A DNA stretch of 64,000 nt from NCBI RefSeq assembly GCF_004296405.1, contig NZ_PSRR01000001.1, forward strand, positions 1 through 64,000, written 5' to 3'. Positions 18,861 through 25,920 of the stretch are shown here, one piece after another (position 1 is the stretch's first letter; each line of letters begins with the position of its first letter). Made by a program: the position numbers and the translations under genes. The stretch comes from Bradyrhizobium sp. Leo170 (lineage in GTDB: Bacteria > Pseudomonadota > Alphaproteobacteria > Rhizobiales > Xanthobacteraceae). A model generated the notes under the pieces. That model was given only the letters and a program-made list of their open reading frames with translations. It was not told the DNA's origin and did not search any database.

Positions 18861-19614
18861 GCAGCACCTCCCTGGTTGCGCCGATCGCGACAAGTCGGCC
18901 CGCTTCCATGATCATGGTTCTGTCCGCGAGACGGATGGCTTGCTCACGGTTGTGCGTGACGATCACGCAGGCCATTCGCCGTTCTCGGATGATGCCGAGA
19001 ATGAGCTCCTCGACCCCGCGCACGGACGCCTCATCGAGCGCGGAGGTCGGCTCGTCGAGCAGCAGAACCTCAGGAGCATTCGCCAGCGTTCGAGCCAGCG
19101 CCACGCGCTGGGCCTCGCCGCCGGAAAGGTTGCCGACATCACGGTCGGCGAATCCGGATAAGCCGACTCGCTCGAGCAGCGTTGCGATCTGCGGCGGCGG
19201 CATGACTTCCCCGCGCTGGCGCGGTCCGAAAGCGATGTTCGCAGAGATTGTGCCGGGAAACAGAAAGGCCGTTTGCATGACCATGCCGACGCGCCGCCGC
19301 AACTCCTGCGGCGCAATTGACCGGTAGTCCGCAGACGTCAGCAGAACCGTGCCGGCCGTAGGCTCGTCCAGCCGGTTGAGCAGCCGCAGGAACGATGACT
19401 TCCCGGCCCCGCTCGCGCCGACGACGGCGAGAATCTCACCCGCCGAGACTTGTACACTGATGTCATTGACGAGCAGCCGTTGTCCGACGCTCCGCGACAG
19501 ATGCCTGGTTTCCAGCATCGCAATCGCTGGCTGAGGACGGTTCTCGCCTTGGCGGGATGCGTGCGTGAACGCGGTCGCATCGCCGGGATCGTTCGATAGG
19601 GCTGGGTTCGTCAC
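18850..19614 (-). CDS. fetA: FetA-type ABC transporter ATP-binding protein
   Basis: About 254 residues from GTG 19614, chosen because AAAGAGG lies just upstream and the upstream part of the frame would overlap the peroxidase gene. Walker A is VGASGAGKSS, the Q-loop follows at MVMQTAFLFPG, the signature is NLSGGEAQRVALARTL, Walker B is VLLLDEPTSALD and the H-loop is VTHNRE. It powers the FetB permease encoded directly downstream. It follows the di-haem peroxidase gene by 31 bp, so a joint peroxide/iron stress transcript is plausible. Confidence 0.85.
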   Translation of the reverse strand: MTNPALSNDPGDATAFTHASRQGENRPQPAIAMLETRHLSRSVGQRLLVNDISVQVSAGEILAVVGASGAGKSSFLRLLNRLDEPTAGTVLLTSADYRSIAPQELRRRVGMVMQTAFLFPGTISANIAFGPRQRGEVMPPPQIATLLERVGLSGFADRDVGNLSGGEAQRVALARTLANAPEVLLLDEPTSALDEASVRGVEELILGIIRERRMACVIVTHNREQAIRLADRTMIMEAGRLVAIGATREVLHAD

Positions 19615-19645
19615 GGGGCCTCTTTCGACACAATGCGCTGATCCA

Positions 19646-20950
19646 TCAAAATGGCGGCGGCGGCTTCGGCTGCGACGGCTTCGGGCCGAAAGCCCGTGCG
19701 GTGTCCCGCTGTGGGCGATCAACCCTGGATAACGCGAGTTGCCGCGCATATTCGTGGTCGCCAGCCTCCTTGTATGGAGAACTTGTCAGCGAGGCAAGAA
19801 ACGCGACCAGATCATCAATCTCGGCCTCCGTCATGGCCAACGGCTGGATGTCTTCGTCGAGCCAGGGGTCGGCGCGGCCGTCGCCCTTGTTGTAGTGATC
19901 GACGGCGTCCCACAAGGTTTGCATCGATCCGTCGTGGAAGTAGGGCCCCGTCACCAGTATATTGCGCAAGTCAGGCGTCTTGAATGCGGCGATGTCGCTC
20001 TGCCGTTTCGTGATCAGAAAACGTCCCAGGACCGACATCTCGCTCGCGATCGCCGCGGCGTCGACATCCGGCAGGCGTCCTTGCGCAAGCTCGCGTTCCG
20101 CCTGCTGCGCCAAGGGACCTACGTGGTGCCGGAGGATTCCGATGCCGATGTTGTGGAAGTCGTTGTCGGTAAAGACAGTCACGTCGCGTTTGTTGTCCGC
20201 CAAGGCGTGGCAAAGGTTGCAGCGTGCCTTGGTGTTGAACAATTCCCAGCCGCGTTTAGCCGAGTCGCTGATAGCGCCGGCGTCTCCGGCGATGAAATGG
20301 TCAAACGGAGAATCGAAAGACGCCAGTGTCCGTTCATAGGTCGCGATCGCGCGCAGCAGGTCCTGTTCGTTCACGTCGCGGCCGAAGGCCTGCATGAATT
20401 GCACCTGATAGTCCTTGTCGCCAGCGATCCTGGACACGGCAGCAGCGATACTGGACGAACCCATCTCGAACGGGTTGGTGATCGGCAGGGCCGCTTGCTG
20501 CTCCAGCGTGTCGACCCGGCCATCCCAAAACTGCGTCTTGTTATAAAGTGCGTTCAGCACGGTTGGAGCATTGCGTTGTCCGGCACGGCCATGGATTCCG
20601 ATCGACACGGGCCGTCCATCGGTGAAGGCGCGCGCCGGATCGTGACATGTGGCGCACGCGACGGTGCCGTCATCCGACAGCCGGCCGTCGAAGAACAGCT
20701 TCTCACCCAACGCAACCGCGGCAGGCGTAAGCGGGCTGGCTGGTGGGATAGCCGATGCCGTCAGCGCCGCGGGAAAGCCGACCTGATTTGACGAGCGGGG
20801 CTCAGCGAGCGGCCCCTGCTGGGGCAGTGGGGGTGCCTTGCCCGGCTCCAGCGCCGGCGGTGGTCCGGTATCTTCGCTGACGGTCGAAGCCGCAGTCGCC
20901 GACAGAGTAGGCAACAGGAGTAACAAGGCCGCGAATGACGTGGCGCGCAT
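19646..20950 (-). CDS. Periplasmic di-haem cytochrome c peroxidase family protein
   Basis: 434 residues from ATG 20950 with a Sec signal (ATSFAALLLLLPTLSATAAS). Two haem c sites are visible: VACATCHDPARAF near residue 115 and RCNLCHALADN near residue 258, as in the CcpA/MauG family. Between them SIGIHGRAGQRNAPTVLNAL and later KTPDLRNILVTGPYFHDGSM are family landmarks. The enzyme reduces H2O2 with electrons from cytochrome c or an azurin; a MauG-like oxidising role cannot be excluded. I chose the inner ATG because the longer frame (20989) would hide the signal peptide. It lies upstream of fetAB on the same strand. Confidence 0.88.
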   Translation of the reverse strand: MRATSFAALLLLLPTLSATAASTVSEDTGPPPALEPGKAPPLPQQGPLAEPRSSNQVGFPAALTASAIPPASPLTPAAVALGEKLFFDGRLSDDGTVACATCHDPARAFTDGRPVSIGIHGRAGQRNAPTVLNALYNKTQFWDGRVDTLEQQAALPITNPFEMGSSSIAAAVSRIAGDKDYQVQFMQAFGRDVNEQDLLRAIATYERTLASFDSPFDHFIAGDAGAISDSAKRGWELFNTKARCNLCHALADNKRDVTVFTDNDFHNIGIGILRHHVGPLAQQAERELAQGRLPDVDAAAIASEMSVLGRFLITKRQSDIAAFKTPDLRNILVTGPYFHDGSMQTLWDAVDHYNKGDGRADPWLDEDIQPLAMTEAEIDDLVAFLASLTSSPYKEAGDHEYARQLALSRVDRPQRDTARAFGPKPSQPKPPPPF

Positions 20951-21170
20951 CCGATATGCCTTTGCCGTTGCGCTGAGCAGATATTCCAAAGAAGGTGGAT
21001 TCAGGACAACTTCGTCCTCGCGAGGAGGCGAGGCACGACCTTGTGGGCGGTCGGCCGTCCCTTCGGCATTCGCAAGGCACCGCTATTGCGGTAAACGTGT
21101 GGCGGTGACCTGTATTTCCGATCCGCACGCAGGTTTGTCCGAACGAACGCACGGCCCGGAAGCGATCGTT

Positions 21171-22097
21171 CTACTGCTTCAGACGGGCAGACGCGTCCGC
21201 GATGTGCTGCGCGCTCGCGCGTAGCGCTGCCTGTTCCTGCCGGCTCATCTGCGGCGTGAGAACGCGCTCGACACCGGCTGCTCCGATCACGGAGGGCAGG
21301 GAGAGGCTGACCTCAAATGCTTTTTGGGGGCTCGACACCGGAAGAACAACCTTCTCATCCCCGAGGACCGCCTCGGCGATCCGGGCGGATACGATTCCGA
21401 TCCCGTACTGGCTGGCGCCGATCCCCTCGATGATCGTGATGTTGGCCTGCCGGACATCCCGTTCAATCTGCACTTTCGTTTCCGCCGGTCGATCGAAAAG
21501 TGTCTCGACCGGACTGCCTGCAATTCGGGCGGAGGACCAGAGAAAGACGCTCGAAGTGCCGTGTTCGCCGAGCACGAGAGCATCTACGGCGGTTGGAGCA
21601 ACGCCGAAGTGACGGGCAAGATGAGTCCGGAAGCGCAGGCTGTCAAGGAACGTACCGGTGCCGAACACGCGTTCATGCCCGGCAGCGTCGCGGGCGACAT
21701 CGGTGAGCGGGTCCGGCGGATCGGTGACGACAATGATCACGGCATCCGGCGCGGCAGCGACGATGGCAGGAACCAGTTCCCTGTAGATCTTGGCATTGGC
21801 GGTGAGGAGCTTCAGACGGCCTTCCTTGTCGCTCCGGTCGGTTGCGCCTCCGGTCTTTTCGTTGACGCCGGCAGTGAGGAGAACGACCGAGCAACCGGTC
21901 AGATCGGCGATGTCGCCACTGCGAACGGCGGTCACGTCGCCGATCGCCGCTCCATAGGTGATATCCGTGGCGATCCCGACGCTCTTTGCCGGTGTTCTGT
22001 TCACGAGGACGACTTCGTCCGCGCTGCGCCGAAGACTTAGCGCCATCGCGCAGGCGGCGCCGACCGCGCCGGCCCCGACAATTCCGACTTTCCGCAT
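21171..22097 (-). CDS. L-lactate/malate dehydrogenase family protein
   Basis: 308 residues. Rossmann motif KVGIVGAGAVGAACAMAL at the N-terminus. FGTGTFLDSLRFRTHLARHF holds the substrate-binding Arg, and LVLGEHGTSSVFLWSSA the catalytic His. The family interconverts 2-hydroxy and 2-oxo acids with NAD(H). The specificity loop reads LTAGVNEKTGGATDRSDKEG: where LDH has Gln (position 102) and MDH has Arg, this protein seems to have Glu, so its substrate is uncertain. Start ATG 22097. It is flanked by the peroxidase gene and a gene remnant; no obvious operon partner. Confidence 0.85.
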   Translation of the reverse strand: MRKVGIVGAGAVGAACAMALSLRRSADEVVLVNRTPAKSVGIATDITYGAAIGDVTAVRSGDIADLTGCSVVLLTAGVNEKTGGATDRSDKEGRLKLLTANAKIYRELVPAIVAAAPDAVIIVVTDPPDPLTDVARDAAGHERVFGTGTFLDSLRFRTHLARHFGVAPTAVDALVLGEHGTSSVFLWSSARIAGSPVETLFDRPAETKVQIERDVRQANITIIEGIGASQYGIGIVSARIAEAVLGDEKVVLPVSSPQKAFEVSLSLPSVIGAAGVERVLTPQMSRQEQAALRASAQHIADASARLKQ

Positions 22098-22270
22098 GCT
22101 CTATTGCTCCTGCGCAGGTATCGGACAAAGGCCCTTCCGCCACATGAGTATAGTGGCAGCGTGCCGAGCTATAAAGCGAGTGCACCGGTGCTTCATCGCA
22201 AGTGTCGTGCTTATTTGAAAGGCCAACGCATGAGGCAGACGACAGTCCGTCGTGCGGATGAATTCACCAG

Positions 22271-22432
22271 CTAAGGTGATTGCGCGCCGATACGCTCGAA
22301 CTGCCGTTCCTCGTCTCGGGTGGCGAGCAGGGCGGCGAGCGTGGCGCATTGAGTGCGGATATCGGGAATCGCAATGATCTCGCAGAACGCGGCGCGGGTG
22401 AGTGGACCCACGGCGAATAGCCGCATCCGCAT
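22271..22432 (-). pseudogene. C-terminal remnant of an FAD/NAD(P)-binding protein (YdhS-like)
   Basis: A 53-codon frame from ATG 22432 to TAG 22271 reads RLFAVGPLTRAAFCEIIAIP then DIRTQCATLAALLA. This matches my recollection of the last ~45 residues of large FAD/NAD(P)-binding proteins (hydroxyacyl/YdhS type), whose C-terminus carries VGPLTRGxFWEITAVPDIR. Nothing upstream in any frame continues the protein: the frame is closed by a TAG near 22454, next to the end of the DGC-domain gene at 22460. So the N-terminal ~400 residues are gone. It is on the same strand as aox and the DGC gene, suggesting that the intact gene once ended that operon. Homology is from memory, not a search. Confidence 0.6.
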
Positions 22433-22459
22433 TTGACCGGCCGAGGCGAAAAGCGCGAA

Positions 22460-22870
22460 CTACGTACGATTCTCGGCGGACCTCTCGGAGGCCTCTGCGG
22501 CAGTGAATCGCTGTGACAGATCGTCGACGATGCGTTCGAATAGCTGGTCAGCTTGAGCAGGATTAAAATCCATCCTGAATCGCTTCTTTGCGCCGAACTG
22601 CGTGAGATCGTAATGGCTTGCTGCTTGGACACCGTGTCGCGTCAGGCAACTCTGAACACATTTGAGCGCGCAGCCGTCGATCGCGACTATTGGCCGCCCC
22701 GAGGTCGCAACTCGTACAAGCGAAGGAACGTCGCCTCCGACCCCTGCGATGCAGGACATTTCCGCTTTCCCGATTCGATCCAGTCGAATCGCGAGATGGT
22801 TCGCCAGTTGAGCGGCGCTTGAACAGCCAGAGCAGGAATACACAAGGGGCAGATCGGTTCGTCGCGCCAT
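22460..22870 (-). CDS. DGC-domain putative metal-binding protein
   Basis: 136 residues from ATG 22870 (MARRTDLPLVYSCSGCSSAA), with AAGGAACGAG just upstream; the longer frame from 22999 would overlap aox. Cysteines occur as CSGC near residue 14, one Cys in MSCIAGVGGD, and IDGCALKCVQSCL, which contains the DGC motif (D-G-C) that names the family. Such proteins are annotated as putative zinc-binding and are often found near respiratory or denitrification genes; function is unproven. It follows aox by 46 bp on the same strand, so a shared transcript and a redox or metal role for the oxidase are plausible inferences. Confidence 0.8.
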   Translation of the reverse strand: MARRTDLPLVYSCSGCSSAAQLANHLAIRLDRIGKAEMSCIAGVGGDVPSLVRVATSGRPIVAIDGCALKCVQSCLTRHGVQAASHYDLTQFGAKKRFRMDFNPAQADQLFERIVDDLSQRFTAAEASERSAENRT

Positions 22871-22916
22871 TTCTCGTTCCTTTTCGCAGGTCACCAATTG
22901 AGCCAGAAAAATCGCC

Positions 22917-23567
22917 TCAGGCGTTGCCGCGTGGAAATGCCTGACCTGCCGCCAGCGCGTCGGCGAAGGCATGGTGCAGGTCGCGGTGGATGGCCTCATC
23001 CTCGCGCATGGCGAGGATCATGTCAGTGACATCCGCATCGGATGGCAAATCCCAGTACGCGATGGCCGATGCGGGTGCCGCATCGCTGCTGCGATCATCA
23101 GATCCGAGCCGAATGAGATATTCCGAGTAACCCCGGACCGCTTGCTCGGCGAAATATCCGGCCAGGCGATGCGCTGTCCGGGCGGATATCAAGTAGAGAA
23201 TGAAAAAAGCATTATAGAATGCCGCTTGCGCGATGGCGATCAGGATACGTTCCCAGGCGCGAGGCTGAGCCAGCGCAATAAACGACATCAGATGAACGCG
23301 CTGGTTCTCCGCCTCGTCCATGAAGGTCCGGATCCAGCCGCGATCGTCGAGCATAAGGCGCAGGCATTTGAGATGCAGCAACGTTGCGGCGACCATCGGC
23401 GGGACCGCGGCCACGGTCTCGAGCACAACGACACGATGGCCGTATCGACCGCCAAAGAGGGCGCCGGCCATCGATGTGCCCGCGCGCACGATGCCCAGCG
23501 CAATTCGGTCAGCCAGGGTGTCTGGCACGCGATGTCGAAACAGATCCGTCTTGTTGACGAGCAGCAT
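22917..23567 (-). CDS. aox: Alternative oxidase (divergent, one ligand motif altered)
   Basis: 216 residues from ATG 23567; a TTG-started frame runs 28 codons further up. Family motifs in order: VVLETVAAVPPMV (Glu50), DEAENQRVHLMSF (Gln89, His92), YFAEQAVRGYSEYL (Glu141) and REDEAIHRDLHHAF (Glu191, His194), with hydrophobic helices near 105-130. AOX is a membrane-bound di-iron ubiquinol oxidase that reduces O2 to water without proton pumping and tolerates cyanide and NO. The second motif is normally ENERMHL, so a Glu ligand reads as Gln, and LEEEA reads FAEQA. It may be catalytically changed. Divergent from an NnrR-like regulator; DGC gene downstream. Confidence 0.82.
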   Translation of the reverse strand: MLLVNKTDLFRHRVPDTLADRIALGIVRAGTSMAGALFGGRYGHRVVVLETVAAVPPMVAATLLHLKCLRLMLDDRGWIRTFMDEAENQRVHLMSFIALAQPRAWERILIAIAQAAFYNAFFILYLISARTAHRLAGYFAEQAVRGYSEYLIRLGSDDRSSDAAPASAIAYWDLPSDADVTDMILAMREDEAIHRDLHHAFADALAAGQAFPRGNA

Positions 23568-23639
23568 TTTCGATCCCGTGTTAGGGCACGCCTCGGCATC
23601 AGTCGCCCCGTCTTTGGGTCGGCGGGCAGGGGCTTTCCT

Positions 23640-23674
23640 CTTGTATGACAAGCCTTGGTATTATTGGGAATAAT
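23640..23674. promoter_or_regulatory. Two adjacent inverted repeats in the aox/regulator intergenic region
   Basis: CTTGT-ATG-ACAAG at 23640-23652 and ATTATT-GGG-AATAAT at 23660-23674 are perfect inverted repeats only 7 bp apart. They lie about 75-105 bp upstream of the aox ATG and 80-115 bp before the regulator gene. Neither has the TTG-N8-CAA spacing of Fnr-type sites, so a second regulator or promoter architecture is possible. No binding protein is inferred. Confidence 0.4.
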
Positions 23675-23686
23675 CGATCCAACTAT

Positions 23687-23700
23687 TTGCGCTGGCTCAA
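23687..23700. promoter_or_regulatory. NnrR/Fnr-type binding site (TTGCG-N4-CTCAA)
   Basis: TTGCGCTGGCTCAA has the TTG-N8-CAA form of Fnr/Dnr/NnrR sites and, from memory, differs at one position from the rhodobacterial NnrR consensus TTGCG-N4-CACAA. Its centre is 61.5 bp before the GTG at 23755 of the regulator gene (82.5 bp from an alternative ATG) and about 126 bp from the aox ATG. It could serve autoregulation and control of aox. Confidence 0.6.
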
Positions 23701-23754
23701 ATTGGAGGGCGTTGCCGCACACTACTATGTGACAGCGGAGGTACACCGCCAGAT

Positions 23755-24474
23755 GTGCAGCATGAAGTCGGCGGCATGGATTACTCTCCGGACCTGGATC
23801 TCTTCGCCCGGACCGAACTGTTTCAGGGGACTCCTCCGGAGGCGCTCCGATTCCTTCAGGCTTCAGCGGGACGAAGGCGTCTTGCCGCCGGCGATATCCT
23901 GTTTCAACAGGGCGACCGCACGACGTCCCTTTTTGTCGTGATTGCGGGCCGGTTGCGGGCGTCGCAGATGGCCCAGGACGGTCAGCAGATTATCATCCGT
24001 TATCTTGGTCCGGGAGAGGTTGCGGGCTACGCGGCACTTGTGGGCAGTGATACCCATCCCGGCACGGTGACCGCAGTGGACGATAGTCATCTGATCGGCT
24101 GGACGAGCGCCATTGTCAGACAGATCATGGAGCGTTATCCCGTCGTTGCCATCAACGCCCTCACGCTGTTGGGCCAGCGGTATCACGAGATGCAGATCCG
24201 TGTGCGTGAACTGTCGACCGAACGGGTCGAGCGTCGGATTGGTCATACCCTTCTTCGTCTGGCGCACCAGTCGGGGCGCCGCACGGCGCGCGGCATCGAG
24301 ATCGCGTTTCCGCTGTCCCGCCGTGACCTCGCCGAAATGGTCGGGACCACCCTGCATACCGTCAGCAGGACGCTTAGCGCCTGGGAAGAGCGGGGCATCG
24401 TCAGTTGCGGGCGGTGCCGCGTGGTCCTGTGCAAGCCGCATGCTCTCGTGGCCATCGCGGACGAGGAGGAATAG
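23755..24474 (+). CDS. nnrR: Crp/Fnr-family regulator, NnrR/Dnr-like
   Basis: 239 residues from GTG 23755; ATG 23776 (MDYSPDLDLFARTELFQG) is an equally likely start. A cyclic-nucleotide-binding-fold sensor spans about 15-130 (LAAGDILFQQGDRTTSLFVV), followed by a dimer helix and a winged HTH, with SRRDLAEMVGTTLHTVSRTL as the recognition region. The TTLHTVSR helix matches the TTG-recognising NnrR/Dnr group. There is no N-terminal Cys cluster, so it is not an O2-sensing Fnr; Dnr-type members sense NO through haem. Divergent from aox and followed by the ubiquinone genes. NnrR identity is inference; another Crp/Fnr clade is possible. Confidence 0.75.
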   Translation: MQHEVGGMDYSPDLDLFARTELFQGTPPEALRFLQASAGRRRLAAGDILFQQGDRTTSLFVVIAGRLRASQMAQDGQQIIIRYLGPGEVAGYAALVGSDTHPGTVTAVDDSHLIGWTSAIVRQIMERYPVVAINALTLLGQRYHEMQIRVRELSTERVERRIGHTLLRLAHQSGRRTARGIEIAFPLSRRDLAEMVGTTLHTVSRTLSAWEERGIVSCGRCRVVLCKPHALVAIADEEE

Positions 24475-24529
24475 TTCGGGCCTTGCGGTCCAAATCTAGC
24501 ATTCACGTTCCGCTGGTGCGGTTGGCTGC

Positions 24530-24883
24530 CTACTCCGTTGCGATTTGCCTCAATGCCAACACTCCGGCGAAGGCACAATCGACGATCTCGGAAAATACGA
24601 GCTCCATTTCTCTGAACACGGTCCGGTCAGGTTCGCTCTCGGTAAGCGCGTCAAGCTCCGATAGAAGCGATAGAAAGGCAGCGATTTGATTTCTGCAGTC
24701 GCGTGCCTGGACAAGCTGCCGCCGGGAGAAGCGGCGCTTTTCAAGCGTCGCAAATCGATCGAGGGCCCCAGCCAGAGAATCCTGACACGTGCAGTCCAGG
24801 TTAACCTGCGTGAGAACATGCCGCAGCCGGTTGACGACATCGATGGTTCCGTCCTGCGGTAGGCGCCGTGCTGCAATCGCCAT
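24530..24883 (-). CDS. Unknown small protein, last gene of the ubiTUV transcript
   Basis: 117 residues from ATG 24883 (MAIAARRLPQDGTIDVVNRL). Mostly helical with regular Leu/Ala spacing, no signal peptide or membrane segment, and one CTC motif near residue 32 (LDCTCQDSLAG). No family recognised. It starts 33 bp after ubiV on the same strand and converges on the regulator gene 55 bp away, so it is most likely co-transcribed with ubiTUV. It is a candidate accessory protein for anaerobic quinone synthesis or for the NO/low-O2 response; that role is inference from position. Confidence 0.6.
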   Translation of the reverse strand: MAIAARRLPQDGTIDVVNRLRHVLTQVNLDCTCQDSLAGALDRFATLEKRRFSRRQLVQARDCRNQIAAFLSLLSELDALTESEPDRTVFREMELVFSEIVDCAFAGVLALRQIATE

Positions 24884-24916
24884 ATGGGGCCCCAAAGGTT
24901 GCTAGAGCATGTGTTG

Positions 24917-25864
24917 CTAGAGCATGTGCGGTTTGATCGGTTCACGGAATCCGGGTCGCTGGTTGGTGCGGGCGTCGGGTGCCACGGAGAGAAAGCCGGC
25001 TACTCCGTGGAGAAACCCGTTGGAAAAGTGCACGTCCGGATAAAGCTGCGCGAGACGTCGCGTTCCGCTCTCCGCATCCTCCCGGCCATCAAGGACCGCG
25101 CGGAAGATGCTGATGACCCCGACCATGTCGCAATCCTGCGGCGACAGGCGAAATGACCCGACGCCGGCCTCGCGCAAGGCATCGGCGTCGCCCAGCAGGT
25201 TGGCGCAGGTGGACGACAGGGTCTGGACGCCGTTGACCGTCAGGAAGTCAGCGCCATCCAGCGTCTTCAGCATCAGTCCATCCGGGTCCCGCTCGCAGAC
25301 GAACTGGCAATTGTCTTTTGTCAGCTTGTGAAGGCGCGCGTGATAGCAGCGGGCGGAGATTGCCAGAGGCACCCGACCGAAGGCGAATATGTCGATCAGG
25401 ACGCTGGGAAGCGCGGCAGCAATCGCCGCGATCGACGACATCGGCAGCTCCGGCGGGAGGCAGAGTCTTGTCGCGCCACGCTGGGCGTGGAACGCGGCGC
25501 TGGCCTCGTTATAGATGTTGATGAACGGACCGATCGCATGAGAGCGACCGACAAGTGGCTTGAGACAGGTCAGATCGTTCACCTCGACCAGGAGCTCTGC
25601 CGTATTGACGAGCTCGGCCATCTGCCGCCGCTCGCGCGGCAGCGAGGTCAGGATCAGGGAGCCGAGCAGGACTTGTTTTCCGGCGGCGCGGAGCCGCTCA
25701 ACGACCGCAGGCAGATGTGGAGCGATGAAGGGCGATCGCTTCGAGCAGACGATCTCTCCAATCACGACGGTGTCGACCGGCGCCTCGTCCGCAATGCGAA
25801 AGTAGAAGTCGCGCCAGCGTTCCGGCGCCCAATTATAAAGAACTGGGCCGAGGCTGAGCTGCAT
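24917..25864 (-). CDS. ubiV: O2-independent ubiquinone hydroxylase subunit UbiV
   Basis: 315 residues, U32-peptidase-like fold. Cysteines expected to hold a [4Fe-4S] cluster are visible at 40 (VIGEIVCSKR), 173 (SARCYHARLHKL), 186 and 190 (TKDNCQFVCERD), the UbiV pattern. With UbiU it hydroxylates ubiquinone precursors without O2, using prephenate as oxygen donor in E. coli. Start ATG 25864. It lies 56 bp after ubiU on the same strand, in the order ubiT-ubiU-ubiV. Cytoplasmic. Strong family call. Confidence 0.93.
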   Translation of the reverse strand: MQLSLGPVLYNWAPERWRDFYFRIADEAPVDTVVIGEIVCSKRSPFIAPHLPAVVERLRAAGKQVLLGSLILTSLPRERRQMAELVNTAELLVEVNDLTCLKPLVGRSHAIGPFINIYNEASAAFHAQRGATRLCLPPELPMSSIAAIAAALPSVLIDIFAFGRVPLAISARCYHARLHKLTKDNCQFVCERDPDGLMLKTLDGADFLTVNGVQTLSSTCANLLGDADALREAGVGSFRLSPQDCDMVGVISIFRAVLDGREDAESGTRRLAQLYPDVHFSNGFLHGVAGFLSVAPDARTNQRPGFREPIKPHML

Positions 25865-25920
25865 GAAACCATTCCTCCGGTCGGTTTTCTCTAGTCATTC
25901 AACAAAGACGGCTGGGACGT

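Noticed and set aside
22098-22115. TTGCTCCTGCGCAG as a possible Fnr-type site before the LDH-like gene
   Set aside because: It has CAG in place of CAA and overlaps the start region of the gene, so it is not a credible activator site.
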